Assembly (NCBI GenBank): GCA_900317825.1
Contig: ONIH01000010.1
Location: 1 to 52,185 of the forward strand
Direction: 5' to 3'
Length of the DNA: 52,185 nt
Origin: an uncultured Lachnospiraceae bacterium
Lineage (GTDB): Bacteria > Bacillota > Clostridia > Lachnospirales > Lachnospiraceae
This document shows, piece after piece, positions 8,542-17,820 of this stretch (positions are counted from its first letter, which is position 1; each line of letters opens with the position of its first letter). The position numbers and the translations under genes were made by a program. The notes below the pieces were generated by a model. That model was not told the DNA's origin. It saw only the letters and a program-made list of their open reading frames with translations, and did no database searches.

Positions 8542-8560
8542 TTTTTACCTTTCTTTTTAA

Positions 8561-8595
8561 GAGAAAGACCCACACCCATTATTTGAGCGTGGGTC
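8561..8595 (-). terminator. intergenic hairpin between binding protein and permease genes
   Basis: Arms GACCCAC (8567-8573) and GTGGGTC (8589-8595) pair, and on the minus strand the hairpin is followed by TTTCTCTT. A second perfect palindrome, CGCCATATGGCG, sits at 8602-8613. The pair may act as a leaky terminator or as a block to 3' decay that favours the binding-protein message. Confidence 0.55.
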
Positions 8596-8629
8596 ATTTC
8601 ACGCCATATGGCGGATCATTTTTTCTGAT

Positions 8630-9901
8630 TTACTCTGATTTCTGAGCACATGCTTCTACGAGGTCATCTAATAATTTCTGAAGATTTTCATTATCAGGAT
8701 TTCCCTTTGCCAGCTTTGCACCAAAAGTCTTGGTATTATCCCAGAATGTCTGCGTAACCATCTGGACTACACCATTCTTTGAGTTCTGTGCAAGAATCGC
8801 TGAAATAGCTATATCCTTCTGCACTTCTGGAGACTCCATATCCTCTTTATTTGCAGGTCCGGTAGCACCAGACTTGAATCTCTCCATCTGACTGTCTTTA
8901 TTTGAAAGGAACATTGCCAGTTTCATAGCCCAGCCTACGTTCTTGGAGTTTTTATTTACTCCCCAGAATTTATATCCTGCTGAAGAAGCCATGTCTACCT
9001 GCTTACCATTTACGGTATATGTAGGAAGAACTGTAGCAGCATATCCATCTCCGAACTGTTCCTGTACAGCCTTTGAATCCCAGGTTCCAGATACGATAGC
9101 TGCAAGTTTTCCACTAGCTATCTGATTAGCAGAATCTCCATCTTTTACAGCCATAAATGCCTTGTTCTTGGCTATATCTACCATTGCCTGGGCTACATCT
9201 GCTCCCTTGATACCAGAAGGAGATGTTCCATTCCAGTCAAGCGTTGTAGAGCCATCATCGTTTCTCTTAGTAGTAAATCCAGCTCCGTAATAGAAACCGG
9301 CCACATAATATCCTGACTCAAATACCATTCCAACCTGTTTACCGGCCTTCTGGCAGTCAGCAAGAATTGTATCCCACTGCTTTGCATCTTCTTCAGGGAT
9401 TACATTTTTATCATAGTAAAGAAAATATCCATTATCAGCGGTAGCAGGATAAGCATAAAGTGTATCATCTACCGTAGCAGCTGTTACAGAGCTCTCAACG
9501 TCCTCTGCCTCGATAGTTTTTTTGTCTTCGTCCTGAACTGGCTGAAGAGCACCTGCGTCTACGAGATCATAGATCTGATCTGACGCAAATGAGAAAACAT
9601 CTGCTGCAGCAGTCGGATCCTTGAGGACCGTATCCTTTGCGTCTCCTTCTGAAAGTTTTCCGATCGTGATATTGAACTTCGTTCCGGAATTTTCCTTTGC
9701 AAATTTGTCTGTAAGAGTCTTCATCAGGTCCTGGTCATTCTCAGATGCCCAGAGCTTTAAATCAACTGTCTCACCAGAACCACTGTCTCCCGATGTCTTT
9801 TTTGATGCTGAGCTGCTGTCTGCCGATGATGATCCACATCCTGCAAACATTGATACAGCCATCGCTGCCACAAGCGTCATCGCTGCTAATTTCTTCTTCA
9901 T
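8630..9901 (-). CDS. ganS: extracellular sugar-binding lipoprotein of the galactan transporter
   Basis: A 423-residue family-1 solute-binding protein. The signal ends in a lipobox (FAGC, Cys22), followed by a Ser-rich linker. The mature part has the MalE-like fold signatures: the strand VDLKLWASENDQ near the start, a GYFLYYDKN segment and a late KFWGVNKNSKN segment. It delivers oligosaccharides to the permease pair. It is the first gene of the operon, with AAAGGAGG before the ATG and a structured leader of about 160 bases. Substrate is inferred from the two flanking galactanases, not from the protein itself. Confidence 0.9.
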   Translation of the reverse strand: MKKKLAAMTLVAAMAVSMFAGCGSSSADSSSASKKTSGDSGSGETVDLKLWASENDQDLMKTLTDKFAKENSGTKFNITIGKLSEGDAKDTVLKDPTAAADVFSFASDQIYDLVDAGALQPVQDEDKKTIEAEDVESSVTAATVDDTLYAYPATADNGYFLYYDKNVIPEEDAKQWDTILADCQKAGKQVGMVFESGYYVAGFYYGAGFTTKRNDDGSTTLDWNGTSPSGIKGADVAQAMVDIAKNKAFMAVKDGDSANQIASGKLAAIVSGTWDSKAVQEQFGDGYAATVLPTYTVNGKQVDMASSAGYKFWGVNKNSKNVGWAMKLAMFLSNKDSQMERFKSGATGPANKEDMESPEVQKDIAISAILAQNSKNGVVQMVTQTFWDNTKTFGAKLAKGNPDNENLQKLLDDLVEACAQKSE

Positions 9902-9919
9902 TTGTTGTTTCCTCCTTTT

Positions 9920-9940
9920 ATCAGGTCCTCCTGACCTGAT
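9920..9940 (-). promoter_or_regulatory. hairpin with an SD-like loop just before the ganS ribosome site
   Basis: Eight-base arms (ATCAGGTC and GACCTGAT) enclose a five-base loop that reads AGGAG in the RNA. The true ribosome site AAAGGAGG follows within a few bases. The loop could act as a standby or decoy ribosome site, or the hairpin could simply protect the message. Confidence 0.4.
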
Positions 9941-10067
9941 CTCCTGTTAAAATCCGACTGCGCTTTTGTCAGATGATTTTACGCACTCAGATGCTAAATA
10001 CCTAATTTCCAGACCTAACCGGTAACATCTGACAGGTGTTTTAGGCGCAATCGGTTGTGCGAATAAA

Positions 10068-10097
10068 ACTATATCTCTTTTTTCTCCCCCCGGTCAA
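10068..10097 (-). promoter_or_regulatory. promoter of the ganS-ganP-ganQ-galactanase operon
   Basis: On the minus strand TTGACC, an 18-base purine-rich spacer and TATAGT form a plausible sigma-A promoter. The predicted start near 10061 gives a leader of about 160 bases with a nine-base inverted repeat (9969-9977 region with 10027-10035) besides the SD-loop hairpin. Confidence 0.55.
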
Positions 10098-10109
10098 TAT
10101 GTCATTTTT

Positions 10110-10191
10110 CACAAAATATTAATATTCATTTTATGCATATTGCACAAAGTATTAATATTTCCTTTCGTTAATTGTGAAAACTGCACAAAGT
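10110..10191. repeat. direct repeats in the divergent galactan control region
   Basis: A 17-base motif occurs at 10110-10126 (CACAAAATATTAATATT) and again at 10143-10159 (CACAAAGTATTAATATT), 33 bases apart with one mismatch, close to three helical turns. A shorter third copy (GCACAAAGT) lies at 10183-10191. The arrangement suits an activator or repressor that binds direct repeats between the two galactan units. The rest of the 317-base gap holds the ganS leader and promoter; no clear -35/-10 pair was found for the rightward galactanase gene. Confidence 0.55.
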
Positions 10192-10218
10192 TTCATCAAT
10201 TTTTTCAAAGGAGGAAAA

Positions 10219-12807
10219 ATGGGCAAAAAACACGTAGCAAAGCGCATTACATCTCTGTTGATGTCGGTACTTTTCGCATTTACTCTGGTGCTTGGAGTGA
10301 ATGGAATAGGTGCAAAGGCAACAGAGACCAAAGCAACTGGAGAGACGAGAACCAAGCTCTTCATAAAAACAAATGATACTGTAAAAGAACTGTATTTCGC
10401 CATCTGGAGTGATGAGAAGACAGACCTCTCGTTCGTACAGAGTGATGGCAACGAATACGGCGACTACTTCGGATGGAAGTCCACACAGGCAAAACTCAAG
10501 AGCCTTTCATCAGACAGTACACTCTACTCTATCGAGCTGAATGTCGATGATAATTCTGACAAGGGTGGCGGCTTCGGTATCTATTCTGACTCAAAAGGCA
10601 GTGAGGACAGCAGGCTCCTGAATTCATGGGATGATAACTACCTGAAGACAGTCGTATCACATAAAGGTAAGGCCGTAGTCCTCGATCTGACCGGCGATGC
10701 CAGATTCTCAGATGACTTAAAGGCTTACGGAATCTCAGATGCTGACGCAAAATTCTCAGAAAAAGCCGATACAACTGCACTCGATAAAGAAGTAACTGAA
10801 GAGATCCGTGGAATGGATATCTCCTCATACATTTCTATCCAGCAGGCATATGATCAGATGAACGCTGATAAGTATAACGGCAGAACTGATTATGGTTTCA
10901 AGGATTTCGATGGAAATATCATAAAGGATCAGGCATTTTTCGATTTCCTGGCGAAGCAGGGAATGAACTGGGCCCGCATAAAGGTCTGGAACAATCCGTA
11001 CGATGCAGACGGAAACGGCTATGGCGGTGGAAACTCAGATCTGAAGAAAGCCATCCAGCTCGGACAGTGGGCTACAAAGGCTGGAATGAAGGTTCTCATC
11101 GACTTCCACTACTCTGATGTATGGGCTGACCCTACCAGACAGATAGCACCTAAGGCATGGAAGGATTTCAACGGAGATCCCGATAAGACAGCTGCTGCCG
11201 TAAAGGAATTTACCGCTGCTTCTCTTAAAGAGCTGCTCGATAACGGCGTTAATGTAAAAATGGTCCAGGTCGGAAACGAGACTAATAATGGAATAGCTGG
11301 TGTCACTGCATCAGGCAACTGGGCTGACAATGTAGACAAGGTATATCAGGCTGGATGTGAAGCTGTTCACGAAGCTGGAGACGGAAGCATCCTCGCAGCT
11401 ATTCATCTGACAAATATCGGAACTGAGGAGATCACAGACGCAGGAAACCTGGCCGCTTATGACAAGGATGGTGACGGAAAGGCTGACGGAGTTGACTACG
11501 ACGTATTCGGAAGCACCTACTACCCGTTCTGGGGCGGAAGCATTGAGAACGTAAATTCTACACTTTCTACAATCGCCCGTACCTATCACAAGCAGACCTA
11601 TGTAGCTGAGACTGCTTATGGCTATACCCTCGACGATATAGACGGATACGAGAATACCGTAAGAGAAGGAAACAGTGATACCGGTGCCGGAGTCACCTGG
11701 CCATTCACGATAAAAGGACAGGCTGAATCCTTCCAGTCAGTCATCAATGCCGCTGAATCCGTCACATACGCTGACGGAAGAAAAGCCGGATACGGTGCTT
11801 TCTACTGGGAAGGTGCATGGAACGCTCTTCTCGATGTAAGAAATCTTACAGAAGCTGACAAGCAGAAAGCCATCGACTACGAAAAGGCCCTCTGGGACAA
11901 GTTTGGCTGTGGCTGGGCTTCGAAGTATTCTGCTTCATACGATACCGAGAATAAAGACGGTATCTCAGGCGGTTCTGTAGAGGAAAACAAATCATTCTTC
12001 GGCGCTGACGGTAAGGCTCTCGAGTCGATAAAGGCATTTGATAAAAACTTCGACCCGTCTTCTATCAAAGAAGATCTGAAGGTTAAAAATATCGTAGCCG
12101 ACACTTCTGTTCTTTCTCTTGACCCTTCTGTAAAGCTCACCTCTGATACTCTCGGTGGAGCTGTAGTTTACTACGAAGAAGGCAAGCGTGCTAATGAGGA
12201 CATCAGCTGGAGTTCCAAGGCTATAAAGAATTATAACAAGGCCAGAAAGAGCTCAAAGAACTATGGTAAGACTTATAAGATCACCGGAAAAGTGGATGGT
12301 AAAAATGTCACCAGAAAAGTAAAGCTTCTTTACAGGAATCTGTTAAAGAACTCTGGATTTGAAAACGATAAGGACTTTAAGGACTGGACTACAAAGTCTA
12401 CCGAAAACGCCTTAAGTGTGGAGCGTGATTCAAGCAATATCTATGATGGACACGCTGCTCTGAAGTTCTGGGCTGAAAAGGATTTCACTTTTACAGCAAA
12501 GCAGACCGTTACCGTAAAGACTCCTGGACTCTACAAGGTCTCCATGGTAACAAGCGGTGAGCTGAAAGGTGATAAGGATTCTGCTTATCTTCAGGCAAAA
12601 GTCAATGGAAAGACTTATAAAAAGTCTGACAGTCTCTATGGCTGGCAGAAGTGGACCACTCCTGAAGTGAAGGATATAAAGATCACAAAGTCCATGATAA
12701 AGAAAGGCAAGAACAAAGTCACCATTACTCTTGGTATCAAGGCAAGCGCCCAGACCTGGGGTACTTATGATGATGTCAGATTTGAAAAATACAAAAACAT
12801 CAAATAA
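10219..12807 (+). CDS. ganB: multidomain secreted endo-beta-1,4-galactanase, GH53
   Basis: An 862-residue exported enzyme. Order: signal peptide (1-34), a beta-rich N-terminal module of unknown family (about 42-180), a GH53 barrel (about 195-615) with acid/base Glu354 in GNETN and nucleophile Glu464 in VAETAYG, an Ig-like module (about 620-706) and a C-terminal jelly-roll-like module (about 707-858) resembling CBM61/CBM4-type binding domains. It cuts beta-1,4-galactan. I chose the ATG at 10219 because AAAGGAGG lies directly before it; an upstream in-frame ATG lacks this. It is transcribed away from the transporter operon and shares its control region. Confidence 0.93.
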   Translation: MGKKHVAKRITSLLMSVLFAFTLVLGVNGIGAKATETKATGETRTKLFIKTNDTVKELYFAIWSDEKTDLSFVQSDGNEYGDYFGWKSTQAKLKSLSSDSTLYSIELNVDDNSDKGGGFGIYSDSKGSEDSRLLNSWDDNYLKTVVSHKGKAVVLDLTGDARFSDDLKAYGISDADAKFSEKADTTALDKEVTEEIRGMDISSYISIQQAYDQMNADKYNGRTDYGFKDFDGNIIKDQAFFDFLAKQGMNWARIKVWNNPYDADGNGYGGGNSDLKKAIQLGQWATKAGMKVLIDFHYSDVWADPTRQIAPKAWKDFNGDPDKTAAAVKEFTAASLKELLDNGVNVKMVQVGNETNNGIAGVTASGNWADNVDKVYQAGCEAVHEAGDGSILAAIHLTNIGTEEITDAGNLAAYDKDGDGKADGVDYDVFGSTYYPFWGGSIENVNSTLSTIARTYHKQTYVAETAYGYTLDDIDGYENTVREGNSDTGAGVTWPFTIKGQAESFQSVINAAESVTYADGRKAGYGAFYWEGAWNALLDVRNLTEADKQKAIDYEKALWDKFGCGWASKYSASYDTENKDGISGGSVEENKSFFGADGKALESIKAFDKNFDPSSIKEDLKVKNIVADTSVLSLDPSVKLTSDTLGGAVVYYEEGKRANEDISWSSKAIKNYNKARKSSKNYGKTYKITGKVDGKNVTRKVKLLYRNLLKNSGFENDKDFKDWTTKSTENALSVERDSSNIYDGHAALKFWAEKDFTFTAKQTVTVKTPGLYKVSMVTSGELKGDKDSAYLQAKVNGKTYKKSDSLYGWQKWTTPEVKDIKITKSMIKKGKNKVTITLGIKASAQTWGTYDDVRFEKYKNIK

Positions 12808-12828
12808 TCAGGCAAAGCTTTCATAAAG

Positions 12829-12865
12829 AAAAAACCTCCTCGTTGCGAAACGGGGAGGTTTTTTT
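12829..12865. terminator. bidirectional terminator between galactanase and clpB
   Basis: Ten-base arms (12835-12844 and 12849-12858) around a GCGA loop are flanked by an A run on the left and a T run on the right, so the structure terminates both converging genes. Confidence 0.85.
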
Positions 12866-12879
12866 CGTGTTAAAGTATT

Positions 12880-15573
12880 TTATCTCTTTATGTAAGCGTA
12901 CAGCTCTTCTGTGGCTGCTCCGCCGGTAAGCGAATCAAGTCTGTTCTCGACGCTGCCGTCCTCTGTAAAGAGGTCATCACCGTTTGCATTGCTCGGTTCT
13001 GCTGGCTTTGTCGGAGCTTTGCGATCGATCATTATCGTATCACCCTGGTTCGCCTTGCCCTCGAGAATGATACGTGCCGCAAGTGTCTCCACATGCTTCT
13101 GCAGATATCGTCTCAGCGGACGTGCACCATAGACCGGATCAAATCCATGATCGATGATGTACTGCTTTGCCTCAGGAGTCAGCTCTACTTTAAGCTCTCT
13201 GTCCTTCAGCCTGTCGTTTAATCTTCTCATCAGAAGTCCTACTATGTGGCCGATATTGTCCTTTGTAAGCGGATGGAACATGATGATCTCATCGAGCCTG
13301 TTCAGGAATTCCGGTCTGAAAGCTTTTCTCAGATCCTCTTCGACAGCAGCCCTTGCACTTTCAGAAATAGAGCCATCCTCGTTGATACCGTTCAGAAGTT
13401 CCTGTGAGCCGAGGTTCGAAGTCATGATGATGATCGTGTTCTTGAAGTCCACGGTTCTGCCCTGTGAATCGGTGATACGGCCGTCATCAAGAACCTGCAG
13501 CAGGATATTGAACACATCCGGATGAGCCTTTTCGACCTCATCGAAAAGTACTACAGAGTAAGGTTTTCTTCTGACTGCTTCTGTAAGCTGTCCGCCTTCA
13601 TCGTAACCTACGTATCCTGGAGGCGCACCGATAAGACGGGAGACTGAATACTTCTCCATGTACTCGGTCATATCGATACGGACTATATTATTCTCGTTAT
13701 CAAAAAGTGCTTCCGCCAGAGTCTTTGCGAGCTCTGTCTTTCCTACACCGGTAGGTCCAAGGAACAGGAATGAACCGATAGGTCTGTTCGGATCCTTGAT
13801 ACCTGCGCGGCTTCTGAGAATAGCATCTGTCACTTTCTCTACAGCGTCATCCTGGCCGATGACTCTCTTATGGAGTTCGTCACCTAAGTGCAGGATCTTC
13901 GTGCGCTGTGACTCGTTCAGTTTTGCAACAGGGATTCCAGTCCAGCGGCTTACGATCTCAGCGATCTCATCCTCATCGACAGCTTCATGGACGAGTTTCA
14001 GATCATCGGCTTTGACCTTTGACTCCTCATCGTTCAGTTCCTTCGTCAGTGAAGGAAGCTGACCATTCTGGATCTCAGCCATCTTGGTGTAGTCGCCCTC
14101 ACGCTCAGCCAGTTCCATCTGTTTATGCAGATCAGCGATCTGCTCACGCAGCTTGGCAGGACGATCAACGGCATTTTTCTCATTTTCCCATTCGGCGTTT
14201 AAAGCCTTGAGTTTATCGTCGTTCTCGGCGAGTTCTTTCTTTACATCCTCGAGACGCTGCTTCGACATATCGTCTGTCTCTTTTTCAAGGGACATCTCAT
14301 CAAGTCTCAGCTGGATGTTCCTGTGCTCGAGTTCATCGATTTCCTCCGGCTTTGAATTTTTCTCAGTCTTTATCTGGGCGCAGGCCTCATCGATCAGGTC
14401 GATAGCCTTGTCCGGCAGGAACCTGTCTGTGATGTAGCGGTTCGAAAGCTCTGCTGCTGCGATCAGCGCATTATCAGTGATGCGAACGCCATGGTAAGTC
14501 TGGTAGTTCTCACGCAGACCACGGAGTATGGTTATCGTCTCATCGACTGTCGGCTCATCTACGAGCACACGCTGGAAACGGCGCTCAAGTGCTGCATCTT
14601 TTTCGATGTACTCACGGTACTCATTCAGGGTCGTGGCACCGATGCAGTGCAGCTCACCACGCGTCAGCATAGGCTTCAAGAGGTTTCCCGCATCCATAGA
14701 GCCTTCTGTCTTTCCGGCTCCGACTATCAGATGCAGCTCGTCGATGAACAGGATGATCTGTCCATCAGACTCCTTCACCTCATTCAGTACAGCTTTGAGT
14801 CTTTCCTCAAACTCGCCTCTGTACTTCGCACCGGCGATCAGCGCACCCATATCCAGTGAAAAAATTTCTTTATCCTTCAGGTTATCGGGTACATCGCCTT
14901 TTACTATACGCTGTGCCAGTCCTTCGACTACTGCTGTTTTACCAACACCAGGTTGTCCGATAAGCACCGGGTTATTCTTCGTCTTACGCGACAGGATACG
15001 AATCACGTTCCTGATCTCGTCATCACGTCCGATGATAGGATCTAGCTTCTGCTCTCTGGCTTTCTTTACGAGGTTCTCGCCATACTTTTCCAGTGAGTCG
15101 TATGTGTCCTCAGGGTTGTCTGTCGTGACTTTCTGGTTTCCTCTGACTGTGGACAGCGCCTGAAGGAACCTATCACGGGTAATCCCGAATTCCCTGAACT
15201 TATCTCCGATCGCACGGTCCGGATACTTTATCATTGAAAGAAAAATGTGCTCGACTGACACATAGTCATCGCCCATTTTCTTCGCCTCATCCTCTGCGTG
15301 GATCAGCACATCATTTAAGCCCTTGCCTACGTAATTCTGGCCGTTTCCTGACACCTTTGGCAGGTTCTGGACCATAATCGTCACGTCATTTGTAAAATAG
15401 TTGACGTCTATTTCCATTTTTTCAAAAAGCTGTGGGATAAGGCCGCCGTCCTGCTGCATAAGGGCGAGCAACAGATGCTCCTGCGTTATCTCCTGGTTGC
15501 CGTAGTCGACTGCGAGCTTTTCAGCGGACTGCACGGCTTCCATGCTTTTCTGAGTAAATTTACTTATATTCAT
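12880..15573 (-). CDS. clpB: ClpB disaggregase (Hsp100)
   Basis: An 897-residue ATP-driven disaggregase that works with DnaK to rescue aggregated proteins. Order: Clp N domain (1-145), first AAA module with GQPGVGKT, a coiled-coil M domain (about 410-530) that marks ClpB rather than ClpC, and the second AAA module with GPTGVGKT followed by the ClpB C domain. The tail after about residue 850 is longer than usual and acidic. I chose the ATG at 15573 (MNISKF) because GAGGAGG precedes it; a 16-residue upstream extension has no ribosome site. It has its own CtsR-like promoter and a long structured leader. Confidence 0.96.
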   Translation of the reverse strand: MNISKFTQKSMEAVQSAEKLAVDYGNQEITQEHLLLALMQQDGGLIPQLFEKMEIDVNYFTNDVTIMVQNLPKVSGNGQNYVGKGLNDVLIHAEDEAKKMGDDYVSVEHIFLSMIKYPDRAIGDKFREFGITRDRFLQALSTVRGNQKVTTDNPEDTYDSLEKYGENLVKKAREQKLDPIIGRDDEIRNVIRILSRKTKNNPVLIGQPGVGKTAVVEGLAQRIVKGDVPDNLKDKEIFSLDMGALIAGAKYRGEFEERLKAVLNEVKESDGQIILFIDELHLIVGAGKTEGSMDAGNLLKPMLTRGELHCIGATTLNEYREYIEKDAALERRFQRVLVDEPTVDETITILRGLRENYQTYHGVRITDNALIAAAELSNRYITDRFLPDKAIDLIDEACAQIKTEKNSKPEEIDELEHRNIQLRLDEMSLEKETDDMSKQRLEDVKKELAENDDKLKALNAEWENEKNAVDRPAKLREQIADLHKQMELAEREGDYTKMAEIQNGQLPSLTKELNDEESKVKADDLKLVHEAVDEDEIAEIVSRWTGIPVAKLNESQRTKILHLGDELHKRVIGQDDAVEKVTDAILRSRAGIKDPNRPIGSFLFLGPTGVGKTELAKTLAEALFDNENNIVRIDMTEYMEKYSVSRLIGAPPGYVGYDEGGQLTEAVRRKPYSVVLFDEVEKAHPDVFNILLQVLDDGRITDSQGRTVDFKNTIIIMTSNLGSQELLNGINEDGSISESARAAVEEDLRKAFRPEFLNRLDEIIMFHPLTKDNIGHIVGLLMRRLNDRLKDRELKVELTPEAKQYIIDHGFDPVYGARPLRRYLQKHVETLAARIILEGKANQGDTIMIDRKAPTKPAEPSNANGDDLFTEDGSVENRLDSLTGGAATEELYAYIKR

Positions 15574-15617
15574 GTGTTGCCTCCTCTCCATTTTGAGGTA
15601 TGAAGACGGCGCTCCGC

Positions 15618-15736
15618 ACACAGTCTGTCTCTCAGAACACGCTCTCGCTCCGTATAGAACGCAACGGACGCATAAGCGGCTAAAATACAGCCGCTAAGCG
15701 CCGGCGTTCTATAAGGGTTCTTCGAGACATCTGTGT
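15618..15736 (-). promoter_or_regulatory. large nested hairpin in the clpB leader RNA
   Basis: Four nested pairings stack into one 119-base structure: ACACAG and TGTCTC (15618-15631) with GAGACA and CTGTGT (15724-15736); AGAAC (15634-15638) with GTTCT (15717-15721); TATAGAACGC (15653-15662) with GCGTTCTATA (15704-15713); AGCGGCT (15675-15681) with AGCCGCT (15689-15695). It begins about seven bases after the predicted start of the clpB message and ends about 30 bases before its ribosome site. It may be a cis-acting RNA such as a thermosensor, or a stabilising element. Confidence 0.6.
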
Positions 15737-15749
15737 ACGTCGCGCCTCC

Positions 15750-15780
15750 ATTCCAATTCAATCTATCAAATACCGTCAAA
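15750..15780 (-). promoter_or_regulatory. clpB promoter overlapped by a CtsR-type box
   Basis: The minus strand carries TTTGACG-GTA-TTTGATA (15764-15780), close to the CtsR heptad repeat TTTGACY-NTN-TTTGACY. The first heptad supplies a TTGACG -35, and TGGAAT at 15750-15755 is a -10 at 18-base spacing. CtsR represses clp genes in Firmicutes, so clpB is probably induced when CtsR is inactivated by heat. Confidence 0.65.
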
Positions 15781-15800
15781 CATTCATTCCCGATACCAGA

Positions 15801-16253
15801 TCAGCCCTCGATTGCTATCGTGTGGTTCTCTGGGAGTTTTTCGCGGGCGTCTTCCTTCGGGAATGTGATCTCGAGGATTCCGTTATCGTACTTTGCGTGA
15901 ACGTCTTCCTGCTTTAGATCCTTGCCTACGAAGAAGCTACGCTGTACGTTTCCGTAGTAACGCTCCTGGCGAAGAACCTTGCCGTCCTTGTCTTTGTCTT
16001 CCTTATCCTCTGAATGCTTTGCTGAGAGATTCAGGTAGCCGTCCTTCAGCTCTACTGCGATATCGTTCTTATCGTATCCCGGAAGCTCTACTGAAAGCTC
16101 GTAGTTATCACCGTTCTCCTTGACATCTGTTCTCATCAGGCCATATGCGTGGTTGCTTGCGATTCTCGTAGCCGGTCCGTTCCAGAACTGATCAACACTG
16201 TCCATAAAGTCATCTAATAAATTCTCTCCGAAAAATCCTGGTAAATAAGCCAT
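15801..16253 (-). CDS. hsp20: small heat-shock protein, Hsp20 family
   Basis: A 150-residue alpha-crystallin-type chaperone that holds unfolding proteins for refolding by DnaK and ClpB. The N-terminal arm (1-40) contains FGENLLDDFMD; the crystallin domain (about 42-138) starts MRTDVKENGDNYELSVELPG and ends with the NGILEITFPK segment typical of the family. AAGGAGG precedes the ATG. It has a CIRCE-controlled promoter and lies upstream of clpB on the same strand, but clpB has its own promoter in the gap. Confidence 0.95.
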   Translation of the reverse strand: MAYLPGFFGENLLDDFMDSVDQFWNGPATRIASNHAYGLMRTDVKENGDNYELSVELPGYDKNDIAVELKDGYLNLSAKHSEDKEDKDKDGKVLRQERYYGNVQRSFFVGKDLKQEDVHAKYDNGILEITFPKEDAREKLPENHTIAIEG

Positions 16254-16325
16254 AGTAAAAACCTCCTTATGTTTAAATTCTTATTTAATTTCTTTTCTTT
16301 ATCCCTCTTCCCTTCCGACAAGTAT

Positions 16326-16368
16326 GTTATATCACGATTTGTTAGCACTGTCAAGTGGTGAGTGCTAA
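16326..16368 (-). promoter_or_regulatory. hsp20 promoter with CIRCE operator (HrcA site)
   Basis: TTAGCACTG-N9-GAGTGCTAA (16342-16368) differs from the CIRCE consensus at one base. On the minus strand a TTGACA -35 (16349-16354) lies inside it, and TATAAC (16326-16331) follows after 17 bases. HrcA bound here would block the polymerase directly. Confidence 0.9.
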
Positions 16369-16403
16369 TTTTTTCAAAAAATTTTTTAGTTTTTACCGTG
16401 TAA

Positions 16404-17792
16404 TTAAGTCTCATAAAGACCCGCGATTTCTTTCAGATCTACCAGAAGGCAGTCCTCTGCTTTTTCTTTTACTGTATTTGTAAATCCGGACTTGGAGAAA
16501 AGTGCGTAGTGAGTTTTTCTCCCATCACTTATTATGGAAGCTCGATGCCTTAGTTCCTCAAAAATATCCATTGTCACAGCATCGGTTTTCCATTTGCATT
16601 CACCGACCAGAATATCCGAACTGTTCATGCAGACTACATCAATATCAGTCTGTTCTTTTCTGAACGGGTCATTACCCCACCATTTTCCGAATTCGGTGTA
16701 AAGCTCAGCTATCTCACCTTTTTTCATCAGAACTTCGATATATTGAAGGCACACCTCTTCAAAAATATGTCCGAAATAATCTGCCATCAGCGGAAAAATG
16801 ACCGTGTCATAAACTCTTTCGCCCATTCCCAGCTCTATCAGTGACAGCGAAGATGGAATAAACCTGAAATAAAAGCGGTACAGATTATCACATAGAGTGT
16901 ACCTGATCTTTTTACTGGAAGATTCTCCGGCAGGATGGATTTTTTCTATAATACCGAGAGAAACCAGATTTGCCAGATAACCGCTCAGCATATTCCGGCT
17001 TTTTCCCGTTTTGTCTGCTATCTCATTCTGTCTATTCGCCCCTGAAGCAATGGCTGACAGGATATCGTAATACGCAGACGGATCACGCAGCTCCTGTTTC
17101 AGCAGGTTCTGTGGTTCTTCGCGCAGATGGCCTCCTGATGACATGAATTCATATATGACCGCATCACGCAGGCAGTTGTATTTTGAGAAAAAACTCAGGT
17201 ACTGTGGAACTCCACCACAGATGCCATACGCCAGAAGTTTTTCTTCGTCAGTCCAGCCGCTAAAAAACTGAAGACTTTCATAATAATACAGTGGCATAAG
17301 TTTATACTGACAGGTCCGCCTGCCATACAGAGGACTCTCATAGCCAAGCACCTGCTTCTCCATAAAGCTCATGGAAGAACCACAGAGAATAAGGAACAGT
17401 TGGGTATTTTTCCATTTACCGTCTATGTATTTCTGCAGTATCGAAGATATCTCATGATATTTTCCTGCCAGATATGGGTACTCATCTATTACAAAAATAA
17501 AACGCTGTTTTTCTGCGATGTCTGTCACGTAATCAAACAGACCTTCCCATGACGAAAAAGTAGCTGATGCATTCCCGAATGCACCCAGTACAGCTCTGGA
17601 GCACTCCTGAAGCTGACTTGCTGCATTTTCTTCTGTAGACATATAGTACACGGACTTCTTTCCCTCGATGAATTCACTTATCATAGTAGTCTTCCCTATA
17701 CGTCTGCGTCCATATATAATAGCAAATTCGAAGCCATCACCTTTATAACGTCTGTTCAGATCATCAAGCTCTGTTTTTCTGCCTATAAACAT
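16404..17792 (-). CDS. archaeal-type AAA ATPase with DUF234 nuclease-like domain
   Basis: A 462-residue protein. The N-terminal ATPase (about 1-230) has Walker A GRRRIGKTT (28-36) and Walker B FVIDE; a winged-helix segment follows (about 240-310). The C-terminal DUF234 part carries TDIDVV followed by VGECKW, the layout of a PD-(D/E)xK nuclease fold. The family is common in archaea and in anaerobic gut bacteria and its role is unknown; links to mobile DNA or conflict have been proposed. It is a single gene, preceded 29 bases upstream by a large composite palindrome that its winged helix might bind. Confidence 0.88.
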   Translation of the reverse strand: MFIGRKTELDDLNRRYKGDGFEFAIIYGRRRIGKTTMISEFIEGKKSVYYMSTEENAASQLQECSRAVLGAFGNASATFSSWEGLFDYVTDIAEKQRFIFVIDEYPYLAGKYHEISSILQKYIDGKWKNTQLFLILCGSSMSFMEKQVLGYESPLYGRRTCQYKLMPLYYYESLQFFSGWTDEEKLLAYGICGGVPQYLSFFSKYNCLRDAVIYEFMSSGGHLREEPQNLLKQELRDPSAYYDILSAIASGANRQNEIADKTGKSRNMLSGYLANLVSLGIIEKIHPAGESSSKKIRYTLCDNLYRFYFRFIPSSLSLIELGMGERVYDTVIFPLMADYFGHIFEEVCLQYIEVLMKKGEIAELYTEFGKWWGNDPFRKEQTDIDVVCMNSSDILVGECKWKTDAVTMDIFEELRHRASIISDGRKTHYALFSKSGFTNTVKEKAEDCLLVDLKEIAGLYET

Positions 17793-17820
17793 ATGTCATC
17801 CTCACCTGTCGCTTTATGAT

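Noticed and set aside
14528-15163. 211-codon frame opposite clpB
   Set aside because: Antisense to highly conserved ClpB coding DNA; its length follows from the codon bias of the real gene.
15570-15779. 69-codon open frame between hsp20 and clpB
   Set aside because: It spans the predicted promoter, CtsR-like box and leader hairpin, has no ribosome site and no protein-like pattern.
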